The notes beneath the pieces were generated by a model. The model made no database searches and was not told where the DNA came from. It worked only from the letters and a program-made list of their open reading frames with translations. A program made the position numbers and the translations under genes. DNA of 64,000 nt from Gemmatimonas sp. (GTDB taxonomy: Bacteria > Gemmatimonadota > Gemmatimonadetes > Gemmatimonadales > Gemmatimonadaceae), in assembly GCA_023910675.1 (NCBI GenBank), contig JAAVWC010000003.1, forward strand, positions 124,001 to 188,000, in the 5' to 3' direction. Numbering within the stretch: the stretch's first letter is position 1; each line of letters starts with the position of its first letter. Of the stretch, positions 43,966 to 52,413 are shown piece by piece.

Positions 43966-43991
43966 GTCCTACCGTCAAGATGCCGAAGCGA

Positions 43992-45122
43992 TCAAGATGA
44001 TTTCACGGGACCCAACAGGGCGTCAAGCCTACTGGCCGCGTCCTTCTGCATCGTCGGGAGAACATGGCTGTAGACGTCGAGGGTAAGCGCGGAACTCGTG
44101 TGACCGAGCCGCTCGCTGATCACCTTGATGTTTTCGCCAGCCGCCAGAAGCAGAGTCGCGCTCGTATGTCGCAGATCGTACGGGCGAAAATCAGGGAGCT
44201 TCGCCGCCTTAAGAAGCCGTTTGAAGTGCCTGCGGACTGTGGCGCGATAGTCGAGCGGTTCGCCTGTGCGCGTGGTGAACATTAGACCGTGATCGCTCCA
44301 TTGATCGCCCGAGTCGTGCTGTTCGAGCTGCTGACGTTCCCGCAGAAGCTCCAGCGCGGAAAGTGCGACTTTGGGAAGTACGATTGTCCGGCGGGCACGG
44401 GCGGTCTTCGGCTCGGAAAGCGACCATGTGTGATCGCTCTGCCGGACGAGCGTCCGTTGGATTCTGAGCTGATCGTCGTCAATGTCTGTCCATTTGAGCC
44501 CTAGAGCTTCGCCAGGGCGAAGCCCTCCGGCGATGAGCAATAGCCATAGCGCATACCATCGATCTTGCTTGGCGGCGTTCAGGAGGGCATTCGCCTGAGA
44601 GAGGTCGAGCGCATTCATCTCTCTCCGTTCGAGACGGGGAAGAGTGACGAGCTTGGCAGGGTTCTTGGCCAGCAGTGACCATTTCACTGCGTGTTCGAGT
44701 GCTCCGTGCAGGACGCTATGTGCGTAACGGACGGTTCGAGCGGACAACCCCTTCGTCTGTAGCTGCTGATACGCTTTTTGGAGGTCGGCAGGATGCAACT
44801 GCGATAGCTTCCGCGCGCCAAGCAGAGGCACGATGTATGTGTCGGCCAACCAGCAGTAATCTGCGTGAGTCCGAGGTCGCACTCGCTGCTTCGTGGGGCC
44901 GTCCAGCCACTCCTTTAGGAAATCGGCGACGGTCCGCTTGCTCGCCTCGACGAAAGTGGACGTGTCCAGTTCACGCTGGACCTTCGTGGCATAGGTGATG
45001 GCATCCTTTCGGGTGCCGTAAATGGTTTTGGAGTGGAACAGTCGCTTGCCGGTGGCGTCGCGGCCGCGCGCGATACGAACAAGGAAGCGGTTTTTCCCGC
45101 GTGGAATGATTTGGCCGGGCAC
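43992..45122 (-). CDS. tyrosine-type site-specific integrase
   Basis: 376 residues. An AP2-like arm-binding start (RFLVRIARGRDATGKRLF), the SAM-like core-binding domain (residues 60-150) and a complete catalytic domain: GGLRPGEALGLKW (Arg202), PYDLRHTSATLLL (Arg318/His319), RLGHTSSALTLDVYSHV (His341, Tyr351). Starts with GTG. It is the likely enzyme for insertion at tRNA-Pro, though it lies 4.4 kb from attL. Divergent from the Xre regulator across 223 bases. Confidence 0.92.
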   Translation of the reverse strand: MPGQIIPRGKNRFLVRIARGRDATGKRLFHSKTIYGTRKDAITYATKVQRELDTSTFVEASKRTVADFLKEWLDGPTKQRVRPRTHADYCWLADTYIVPLLGARKLSQLHPADLQKAYQQLQTKGLSARTVRYAHSVLHGALEHAVKWSLLAKNPAKLVTLPRLERREMNALDLSQANALLNAAKQDRWYALWLLLIAGGLRPGEALGLKWTDIDDDQLRIQRTLVRQSDHTWSLSEPKTARARRTIVLPKVALSALELLRERQQLEQHDSGDQWSDHGLMFTTRTGEPLDYRATVRRHFKRLLKAAKLPDFRPYDLRHTSATLLLAAGENIKVISERLGHTSSALTLDVYSHVLPTMQKDAASRLDALLGPVKSS

Positions 45123-45310
45123 TCAGATGGGGTGGAGGTACAGTCAACGAGGTGCACACTATTGGCACACCGCATTGGCTAAGTGATTGAAATGCAGGTA
45201 CTTGCTTGTTGTCCTCTGCTTTGCAGTCAGTGGGTCACAGCGATGGTGGTGGAGTAAATGCACAGGAGCTTGTGCATTAGGATAGTGCTTTGGGTGACGT
45301 AACGCAATGG

Positions 45311-45339
45311 TTGCTGTGCATTAATGCTCAGGCTATAGT
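45311..45339 (+). promoter_or_regulatory. sigma70-type promoter of the Xre gene, probably leaderless
   Basis: -35 TTGCTG (45311-45316), 17-base spacer, -10 TATAGT (45334-45339). The expected transcription start, six to seven bases on, falls at the GTG start codon (45346). The spacer holds GTGCATTAATGC; a related TTGTGCATTAG lies at about 45272, possible regulator sites. Confidence 0.6.
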
Positions 45340-45345
45340 GCGTAT

Positions 45346-45918
45346 GTGACTAAAGCCCGAAAGTCAGAATTCCAGCGCCGACTGCTCCGCGTCGTGAGAC
45401 TCGTCTTTGACCACAGCGAGAGCGCGACGGCGAAGGGGGTGGGGCTCCCAGCTAGTACGATTCACCGCATGGTGACCGGTGCGATTGCTGAGCCACGCAC
45501 CAGCAAGCTGACCCAGATTGCGGATGCACTAGGGGTCCCCGCCGCATGGCTTCGGGGCGAGCTATCGACGCGAGACGCGATGGCTGGCGAATCCGAGCTG
45601 AGTGAAGCGCAATGGCTGCTCCAGTGTCATGCGAAAGCACGTCAACGTGATGCCCGGGCGAAGATTGAGCAGCTATCGGGAGAGCGCGCTGGGGTGGGAC
45701 GTGCTGTCGCCGAACTCCAGCTCATTCCCGGCGCACACCGCTTCCCGCTTCCCGCTGTGGTCGATCTCCTGAATTGCTGGTCTGCGGTTGATCCTCGGCG
45801 GGTCGATGTAGAGCGTCAATTCGCCGAGTTGGAGACGGCCTTGATCCGACTCGCAGGATCGTACTTCGAGAATGCTCCGCAATCATCCATAAACGCCGCT
45901 GCAGGCGACGAGGACTGA
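45346..45918 (+). CDS. Xre-family transcriptional regulator
   Basis: 190 residues. Residues 15-75 hold a Cro/CI-type HTH: SATAKGVGLPASTIHRMVTG, then SKLTQIADALGVPAAWLRG. The remainder is helical and has no peptidase motif. GTG start with no ribosome-binding site but a promoter whose start point coincides with it, like lambda cI. Divergent from the integrase, so a candidate island regulator. Confidence 0.8.
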   Translation: MTKARKSEFQRRLLRVVRLVFDHSESATAKGVGLPASTIHRMVTGAIAEPRTSKLTQIADALGVPAAWLRGELSTRDAMAGESELSEAQWLLQCHAKARQRDARAKIEQLSGERAGVGRAVAELQLIPGAHRFPLPAVVDLLNCWSAVDPRRVDVERQFAELETALIRLAGSYFENAPQSSINAAAGDED

Positions 45919-45956
45919 TCTTCAACACGGTAACTACCCCCGCAATTGCTAGAGCC

Positions 45957-46514
45957 TTGGAGGGGCTGCTGGACGCCTACGGCTACCCTTACGAGTGCGT
46001 GGACGGTTTCGACTTCCGTTTTCACATTCGCACGACTGACGGCACATGGCGCACGCAGGTCCAGTGCTACGAGTCGGCACGAATGATTCGGATTTACATG
46101 TTCCTCAACGATGCACCCTTTCCATCAGCCCGCATCAGCTTCGTGCGCGAGGTTGTCGAGCGCCTCAATGGGACAATCGTGGCGGGTCGCTTCGTGTGGG
46201 ATCGAGGGCAGGTGCGATACGAGAATGGTGTCGATTTCCACGATAGGCGCCGGAGTCCGAAGGCTGTTGAGCGAGTGTTGAAGACGTCGGCGTTTCCGCT
46301 TTCACTCTGGAATCACTGCATTGGGCTGCTCGATAAGCCGAAGGTCGATGCGAAGGAGGCGCTCAATTACGCACTGTTCATGGAACAAGCGGTCGAAGAA
46401 CCGAACGGTATCGACACCTCCAGCGTGAAACTCGCACTCTCAGTGATCGAGGGGAGTGGGTCGGCGCGCGCAGAGGGTGACACGGCGAAGCCCTCGCTTA
46501 CACTGGTGACGTAG
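45957..46514 (+). CDS. YbjN-like protein
   Basis: About 185 residues: LEGLLDAYGYPYE, then FRFHIRTTDGTWRTQVQCYE, VREVVERLNGTIVAGRFVWD and GQVRYENGVDF, which follow the pattern of YbjN/T3SS-chaperone-like proteins (fold of class I secretion chaperones; role unknown). The listed TTG start is doubtful: the frame is open further up with the same style of sequence (TVTTPAIARAL), and begins near ATC 45918, which overlaps the Xre stop and follows GAGG. A non-canonical coupled start is possible. Confidence 0.55.
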   Translation: MEGLLDAYGYPYECVDGFDFRFHIRTTDGTWRTQVQCYESARMIRIYMFLNDAPFPSARISFVREVVERLNGTIVAGRFVWDRGQVRYENGVDFHDRRRSPKAVERVLKTSAFPLSLWNHCIGLLDKPKVDAKEALNYALFMEQAVEEPNGIDTSSVKLALSVIEGSGSARAEGDTAKPSLTLVT

Positions 46515-46781
46515 GCGAGGGCCTCCACAGGTCGTTAGCTCGACTGACAGGTACCTATCCCTGTCATGTCTCTAACGGAGTTAACAGTAGCACGGGCCAG
46601 CACACTCACACGTCAATAGGCTCGGGAGCACGACAGCGGCACGGACAATATTGTCAAGCTGATCGCTGCGGACGTGAAGCGCATTGTCTGCGCGAACGTA
46701 CACGATCAGCCCCTCTCGCACCATTCGATTGAGTGCTGAGGGGCTGATGCCATGTTGAACTTGAACGTCGGGAAGGGTGAG

Positions 46782-48185
46782 GGGAATGTCCCAAGGCTAG
46801 TTGAAAGTCGAGTGGTGCCTCAAGGATGCTGCTCACGCAGCATCGAGTGGTGATGAGAGTTTGCCACGCAGCGCCGCTTGGAGCAAGCCGAGGTGTTGAT
46901 AGCCCTTCACCTTGCGGAACTGCTTTTCAATGTCGAGCAGGGTAGCGGCGCACCACCGCTGTTTCTGATCACTTGTCCGCCAGCGCGTGATCCGATGCGT
47001 CTTCGCTTCGACGCGGGCCATGACACTCTCAATCAGGTTCGTAGTTTTAAAGCTGATGCCCAGCTTCGCGAACACCTCCAAGCGATGCAGGGTGAGCGTT
47101 TCTTCGAGGCCTTCCTCAAGGCTGCGCGCGGCAGACGCGTTCTGTTGTTTGAGGTCTTTCACCAGGCGCCACAGGGCGTGCTGGGCGTCGGCGTACGTGG
47201 ATTTCGCGTAGGCCGTCTGCAGCTTGCGGCGCCAGAGCGCGTGTTGGGTCTTGGGGAGGTAGCTCAGCACATTCTCGCGCTTGTGCCACTGACAGCGCTG
47301 AATCGGGACGCGCTCGCCGAACACGTCGCGGACGGCGGCGCTCAGGCCCTTGGCCCCGTCCAACACTACCAACAAGCCGGCGGGCGCTTGAAAGCCGCGC
47401 TCCACCAACTCGCGCAGGAAGGCGGCACACACGCGCTTATTCTCCGTGGCCGTCTGCACGAGGCCCAGCAGGCGCTTTTCGCCCGTCGTGGTCACGCCGA
47501 GCGCGATGACTACCTGATCGTCGGCGAACGCCTTGCCGTCCAGCAGGAGCACCAACCACTCGGCATCATCGTGCCGCCGCTCGTGCAGCGTCTGCAGCGC
47601 CTTCGCGCTGGCGCGCACGAACCGTCGCGAGACACTCGACTTTGTGAGACCGAACGCCTCGGGCACGGCTTCCGCCGCCGCTTCGTAGTCGCGACAGGAA
47701 AGTCCGCCCAACACCCGGCGAAAGAGACCGACATCCTGACCGCGAGGCGTCTGCAACTGGGCGTAGGTGGCCAACGGGACCTCGGTGTTCGTCGCGCGGT
47801 CGCGCACGCGGGGCACCTGAATCGGCAGTTTCTGATCCGCCAGAAACACCGAGCCCGCCTGCGCGCCCCAGCGGGCGATACCCGGGCGACCATCCGCATG
47901 GGCGTAGCGGGGCCCCGCCAGCGCGAGGACCTCCTGCTGCAAGGCGTCTTCGACCGCCTGTAGGCCCAGCGGGATCAGCGCTTGTATCATCGCCAACGCG
48001 AGGCTGTTGGCCTCGAGCGGCGCCGGCTCCGACCGCGGCGTGGGCGTCGGCGTCTGGTGCGCGGGTGACTTCGTTCGTACTCTTGGCATGGGGGGTGTCT
48101 CCTATTGCGGCGCGAATCCTGGCAGGGATCAACGCTTCAGTATGGAGGCACCACCCGACTTTCAACTAGACTGGGGACAGACCCA
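46782..48185. mobile_element. IS256-family insertion sequence, complete
   Basis: 1404 bp. Terminal inverted repeats 46782-46821 and 48146-48185, 35 of 40 bases identical. Flanked by a perfect 9-bp direct repeat AAGGGTGAG (46773-46781 and 48186-48194), the length expected for IS256. One intact transposase gene inside. Confidence 0.93.
46833..48089 (-). CDS. IS256-family (mutator-type) transposase
   Basis: 418 residues. DDE residues sit in VLLLDGKAFAD, VVLDGAKGLSAAV and the late KTTNLIESVMARVE, with RCQWHKRENVLSYLP typical of the family (C-x2-H). Full length and uninterrupted, so the element may be active. Confidence 0.93.
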   Translation of the reverse strand: MPRVRTKSPAHQTPTPTPRSEPAPLEANSLALAMIQALIPLGLQAVEDALQQEVLALAGPRYAHADGRPGIARWGAQAGSVFLADQKLPIQVPRVRDRATNTEVPLATYAQLQTPRGQDVGLFRRVLGGLSCRDYEAAAEAVPEAFGLTKSSVSRRFVRASAKALQTLHERRHDDAEWLVLLLDGKAFADDQVVIALGVTTTGEKRLLGLVQTATENKRVCAAFLRELVERGFQAPAGLLVVLDGAKGLSAAVRDVFGERVPIQRCQWHKRENVLSYLPKTQHALWRRKLQTAYAKSTYADAQHALWRLVKDLKQQNASAARSLEEGLEETLTLHRLEVFAKLGISFKTTNLIESVMARVEAKTHRITRWRTSDQKQRWCAATLLDIEKQFRKVKGYQHLGLLQAALRGKLSSPLDAA

Positions 48186-48209
48186 AGGGTGAGCAGGTCA
48201 CAGGGCATT

Positions 48210-48425
48210 ATCAGTCTCGAATAGGGTCTGATCATACCTAGCTGACTTACCTGAAAAGAGATCAAGTCTTCGGTCGATTCTACCCGACCCCCGTATTGAA
48301 AGAGGGTAGGGCAAGATTGAAGGTAGACTCAGACTCTTCGGTCCCTAAGAAACACAGGGGTGCCCGGCGTCTGTCGATCACTTGATAGGGTTGGCAACTT
48401 CGCCGCTAGGCGCATTCGCCAAACT
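48210..48425. other. intergenic, no gene seen
   Basis: Between the split HTH gene and the 3' end of the IS5-split gene. Contains imperfect CTACCC/GGGTAG complementary pieces; nothing more is supported. Confidence 0.4.
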
Positions 48426-48814
48426 CTATCGGTGTCGTCCCCAGACGGTTCCTAGGTCCCGCCTCCTTTCTTCAAGCTCCTCTTTGCTGTAGAGCCACTC
48501 AAGGTCATCGTCTGTCAAATCCTGATGATATTCAGAATGTTCGCCGTCAGGCGTGTCTCCTGAATGTGATCGACCGACAGCATGACTACAGGCTTTCGCC
48601 CCTGAAGCAGCATCCTTGTAGAAACCGGATTCAGTTTCTCTCTCATCAGCAGCGTTCAGTTCCTTATGCTGAACTAGGTCGGACTGTGTCTGCGTATTCG
48701 GTGGTACCTCATGCTGATGTCTTTCGTGCGCCTTACTAATGCTTAGTTCTTCATTGATGATTCCTTTGTTTCTCTGTTTCCCTCGGTGTTCTGGACCTTC
48801 AATAACTTCTCTAG

Positions 48815-50164
48815 CAGGGTGATGAAAAAGTCGCCGTAAAAACCTGGCGTATGGCGCGCCGTGTTGTATAGTGGGCGCGACTCTTTCCCGAGGCGTTACC
48901 GATGCGTGGTGCCGATCAGCCGCAGTCGACGATGTTCAGCTACGTGTCCATTGAGGACCGGATCCCGGCCGATCATCCGCTGCGCGCGATGCACGCGCTG
49001 GTGCAGCCGATCCTGCGGGCGCTCTCCCCGCGCTTCACGGATCTGTATTCGGCGATGGGCCGCCCGTCGATCCCGCCCGAGCGCCTCCTGCGCGCGCTGC
49101 TCTTGCAGGCGCTGTACACGATCCGCAGCGAGCGCCAGTTGATGGAGCAGCTCGACTACAATCTCCTGTTCCGCTGGTTCGTCGGTCTCAATCCGGATGA
49201 TCCCATCTGGGTGCCGACGGTCTTCAGCAAGAATCGCGAGCGCTTGATGGACGGCGGGATTGCCGACGCGTTTTTGCAGGAAGTGTTGCGGGTCGCCGAG
49301 TCGCATGGCCTGCTCTCGCATGAGCACTTCACCGTCGATGGCACCCTGCTCGACGCGTGGGCCAGTCAGAAGAGTGTGCAACCGAAGGATCCCGCGGCCC
49401 GGACGCCGCGCGACGATGGCGACCCGAAGAATCCGACCGTCAACTTCCGGCAGCAGCGTCGCACGAACGAGACGCACCAGTCGACGACGGACCCCGACGC
49501 GCGGTTGGCGCGGAAGAGTAGTGGCACCGCGTCCATCGTGGGCTATCTCGGCAGTGTGTTGATGGATAATCGCCACGGGCTGATCGTCGCCACGGATGTG
49601 CGCGCGCCAGGCTACGAGAGTGAGCGAGACGCGGCACTCGAGATGCTGACGACACTGGATCCCCGGGCCCGGCGGCGCACGCTCGGCGCGGACAAAGGCT
49701 ACGATACCCCGGCCTTTGTGGAGGGCGTGCGCGCCGCCGGCGCCACGCCGCACGTGGCGCAGAACCTTCACGCCCGCAAACCGCGCAGCGCCGTGGATGA
49801 CCGCACCACGCGGCACGACGGCTACGCGGTCAGTCAACAAAAGCGAAAGCTGGTGGAGGAGAGCTTCGGCTGGGGCAAGGTGGTGGGCGGACTGCGTAAA
49901 CTGCGTCACCGCGGCCAACGCCGCGTCGACTTCGTGTTTCGCTTCGTGCACGCGGCGTACAACCTGGTGCGGATTCGCACGCTCATTCGTCGGCCAGCGG
50001 CGACGTGACGCGCGTCGCGCGCCGATAGAGCGGCCGCGCGATGGCAAAATGAGCGCCACCGCGCGCTGAACCACCGCGCCACACGCGAATCATCTCGCCA
50101 AAAGCGCTGAAACCGTCCGCACCACGAGAAAATCGCGTCCGCTCACCTTTTTTTCAGCACCCTG
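48815..50164. mobile_element. IS5-family insertion sequence, complete
   Basis: 1350 bp. Ends CAGGGTGATGAAAAA and, reversed, CAGGGTGCTGAAAAA. Flanked by CTAG on both sides (48811-48814, 50165-50168), matching the 4-bp YTAR duplications of the IS5 group. Confidence 0.9.
48902..50008 (+). CDS. IS5-family transposase
   Basis: 368 residues. N-terminal PADHPLRAMHALVQPILRAL and the insertion-domain-free DDE core: HFTVDGTLLDAWAS, then TLGADKGYDTPAFV and the C-terminal VEESFGWGKVVGG (Y-(2)-R-(3)-E region). Intact. Confidence 0.92.
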   Translation: MRGADQPQSTMFSYVSIEDRIPADHPLRAMHALVQPILRALSPRFTDLYSAMGRPSIPPERLLRALLLQALYTIRSERQLMEQLDYNLLFRWFVGLNPDDPIWVPTVFSKNRERLMDGGIADAFLQEVLRVAESHGLLSHEHFTVDGTLLDAWASQKSVQPKDPAARTPRDDGDPKNPTVNFRQQRRTNETHQSTTDPDARLARKSSGTASIVGYLGSVLMDNRHGLIVATDVRAPGYESERDAALEMLTTLDPRARRRTLGADKGYDTPAFVEGVRAAGATPHVAQNLHARKPRSAVDDRTTRHDGYAVSQQKRKLVEESFGWGKVVGGLRKLRHRGQRRVDFVFRFVHAAYNLVRIRTLIRRPAAT

Positions 50165-50596
50165 CTAGAGGGACGAGGGACATCACTGGCTGAACGAAGG
50201 ACATCACTTCGGACATCACGGCGGACATCATTCGGACTAGGGCTTGTCAAAACGGATGACTTAAACAATTCGAATTTCGCTCTGAAGGATTGGTTGATGG
50301 TCTTCTCAGTCTCTCGCTTCTCCTTCAGCTTGATGCGCTTCTTGGTCAGGGGACTTCGACGACCAGCCTTCAGTAGAATTCGATTGATCGCTCTCTCGGT
50401 TCGTTCGTATTCAGCGAGGCAGAAGTCGTTAAAGTTCTCGTAGCCTCCGTAGTCACGCTCCGTTCGAACCTGATACAGGCGCTTTAAGTCGTACTTTGTA
50501 ATCTTGGGTAAGTGATCCCATCGAGCCATAGTATTCTCGACGTCATTCCCCAACTCCGAACCGGATAGCTCGGAGTCGGTGAACGAGCGTCATTCC

Positions 50597-51397
50597 TCAG
50601 ATGGAAGGGGTGTCTGCTGCCAGCGAAGCGAGATACTCTTCGGATCGCAAACGTTCGAACTCGATCAACTGAGTGATTGCGCGCCGGGTACGCTCAATGA
50701 ACTTTTGCTGATCCTTCATTGAGCTGAATCGCCAGATGTACACTTGAGCTGAGCCTCGGTGGGCCTTGTCAAATGGTTTGTTATCGCTACCAACAGCTTG
50801 AAATACACCCGCTCGAATCATGAATGCGTCATTGTACTCCTCTTCAGTCGGTCCGAATACGACCGCCACCCAGAGCCCGTCATCCTTCGGTAGGATTACT
50901 TCGTGAACACCGCGAATCTGCTGGTCCGCGTTCTTCGCTAGGAACGTTCGGAGCAGAGTCTCCGCCTTTGGTGGACGGGGGCGCGAGCGTTTTGATTGCA
51001 TGGGCTGGTAGTGGTCGCGAAACCCTACGCCAGTCTCTTGATCATACTCGTCAATCAATACCAGCACGTCAGCTGGTAACTCGGTCGCGACCTTCTCGAT
51101 AGCTTCGAAATACTCTGGATGGTCGGACCGGTAACGAAACTCGTCCGAGAGTGCGTCCTTGATCCATGCCGCTGTCACCCATCCTGTTGAGTAGCGATTC
51201 GTGATCGCGCGCTGGATCGCGAAGAAGCCATTGGGTGTCTCATGCGTGCGAAACAGCCCTGCTCCGACGCATAGGTCCTTGAGCGTGAGGACCTTACACC
51301 AGACCGGTGTTCGGGCGTTGTTCTGCTCAAATTCCGCTGCAAGCTCGGCCTCGAAGTGCTCAGGCCGATTTTCTTGGTACAACTCCTCATAGCACAT
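50597..51397 (-). CDS. hypothetical protein, 266 aa
   Basis: Starts MCYEELYQENRPEHFEAELA with AGGAG eight bases before ATG 51397. Mixed alpha/beta, acidic; ADVLVLIDEYDQETG, VHEVILPKDDGLWVAVVFG and RRAITQLIEFERLRSEEYL are notable. No signal peptide or membrane segment. No family recognised. Same strand as the IS5-split gene, 44 bases upstream of it, so the two probably formed an operon before the insertion. Confidence 0.6.
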   Translation of the reverse strand: MCYEELYQENRPEHFEAELAAEFEQNNARTPVWCKVLTLKDLCVGAGLFRTHETPNGFFAIQRAITNRYSTGWVTAAWIKDALSDEFRYRSDHPEYFEAIEKVATELPADVLVLIDEYDQETGVGFRDHYQPMQSKRSRPRPPKAETLLRTFLAKNADQQIRGVHEVILPKDDGLWVAVVFGPTEEEYNDAFMIRAGVFQAVGSDNKPFDKAHRGSAQVYIWRFSSMKDQQKFIERTRRAITQLIEFERLRSEEYLASLAADTPSI

Positions 51398-51403
51398 GAT
51401 CAA

Positions 51404-51832
51404 ATCTCCTGCCCAAATCAGGGCGGGTTGTTGGTTAGTCGAACGGCTCCTCCTTGTGCTCGGGGTGTCGTCGATGTCCTGCTATTCAGCCGGACAACGG
51501 ATGCTACAGTGTAAAGCTGTGTTTGTCAATGCGTAAGTTGTTGCGGTTAAATGAGTTACACTAAGTTCAATGGACTTTAAGTGTATGAAAGACAGTTGAA
51601 CTGAACGGGTGGCTGCTGTTCGGACATGAGTCGTGGTTGTATCGCTGATTCGGCCACGGTTTCGATCCAGCGGCGGTGTTGAACGAGTGTGCCGACGATG
51701 TGCAGTATCACAATCTTCTGCACGTCCATGCGCGGAGCCTGAATTTTCGCTCGTCTTCTAACTCGTTGCCGTTGAATCAGTTGCGCGAGGCTTAAGTTGG
51801 GAGTGTTGCGCACATCGGAACCCTTCCAGTTC
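51404..51832. other. AT-rich non-coding end of the island
   Basis: No gene supported. Contains the likely promoter region of the 266-aa gene and an AT-rich stretch (about 51510-51600). Confidence 0.4.
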
Positions 51833-51874
51833 ATGGGGTTCAGGGGGTCGCGGGTTCAAATCCCGCCGTCCCGA
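51833..51874 (+). repeat. attR, copy of the tRNA-Pro 3' end
   Basis: 41 of 42 bases identical to 39503-39544; the one difference is G to A in the T-loop. No 5' half precedes it. Confidence 0.92.
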
Positions 51875-52413
51875 CTTGTTTAGAGGGCCATCTGACAAGC
51901 ACTTCCGTCACGCTGTGTCAGTTGGTCTCGAGGGGTGTACGACGCACATTCGGACGCAGTGCAGCGGAACACCATCTCAAGCCGGTCATGAATACACGAA
52001 CGGCCACCCACTCGGGTGGCCGTTCGTCGTCGTGAATGGCGCAGCCTCCATCTTGAGTACCGGCACACGTGCACGAACCAAGGCTTCGACGCGCCTTCGG
52101 TCGGTATCCGACCCCTTGCGGTACTTCGCCACTAGGCCGCGCTACCAGAGCCGACCGCTCGCTAACGGTACGGAGGGACGCCTTCCGCTCTGGGTCACCA
52201 ACGATCTCCCAGACCACGAGTTCATGGTGACTTCGCGCGATCGCCGCGAGCGTCTCGGCGGTGAAGTGGCGAAGCACACCCGTAGAGGGGCGACGGGACG
52301 CCTGCCGCAGGTGCTGCACCGCGCGCGCCGTTGGCGTACGCGGAACATCTACGGCGGCGCGTCACCGAAGGCGGAGTGAGCGCGTCAGGGCAAACGCCGA
52401 AGGAGCACTGTAT
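51875..52413. other. chromosomal flank without a supported gene
   Basis: Contains a terminator at 51996-52027. An open frame (51876-52379) has no family resemblance, no ribosome-binding site and starts inside the att flank, so it is not called. Confidence 0.4.
51996..52027. terminator. hairpin after attR, probable original tRNA-Pro terminator
   Basis: 14-bp perfect stem ACGAACGGCCACCC with a 4-base loop. No T-run, but the position fits the tRNA terminator moved away by the island. Confidence 0.55.

Larger units (their letters stand above)
46581..48209 (-). pseudogene. small HTH protein gene split by the IS256-like element
   Basis: Removing the insertion sequence and one 9-bp duplicate gives one frame of about 63 codons: MPCDLLTL (48186-48209) continuing PDVQVQHGISPSALNRMVR, then EGLIVYVRADNALHVRSD to a TAA at 46581. 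SPSALNRMVREGLI has the look of a helix-turn-helix, as in excisionases or AbiEi-type regulators. It is interrupted after residue eight. Confidence 0.5.
48426..50553 (-). pseudogene. 257-aa hypothetical gene split by the IS5-like element
   Basis: The 5' part (50165-50553; ATG 50529 gives MARWDHLPKITKYDLKRLYQ) runs into the insertion sequence. Removing 48815-50164 and one CTAG restores an open frame through REVIEGPEHRGKQ to LEWLYSKEELEERRRDLG and a TAG at 48426-48428, about 257 codons with no internal stop. The reading frame preserved across the junction is strong evidence. N-terminal half basic and helical; C-terminal half acidic and His/Glu-rich. No family recognised. Confidence 0.7.
39503..51874. 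mobile_element. 12.4-kb genomic island in tRNA-Pro with restriction-modification genes
   Basis: Bounded by 42-bp direct repeats (39503-39544 and 51833-51874) differing at one base in the T-loop. It carries a tyrosine integrase, a PLD-type nuclease with two DNA methyltransferases, an Xre regulator, a YbjN-like protein, two insertion sequences and unknown genes. Composition is visibly more AT-rich and less codon-biased than the chromosome around it. The integrase lies in the middle, not next to an att site, so the element has probably been built from more than one insertion. Confidence 0.9.

Noticed and set aside
46878..47963. 361-codon plus frame
   Set aside because: Antisense to the IS256 transposase.
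48896..50074. 392-codon minus frame
   Set aside because: Antisense to the intact IS5 transposase.
51876..52379. 167-codon plus frame after attR
   Set aside because: No ribosome-binding site, no family, contains a terminator hairpin; codon pattern not coding-like.
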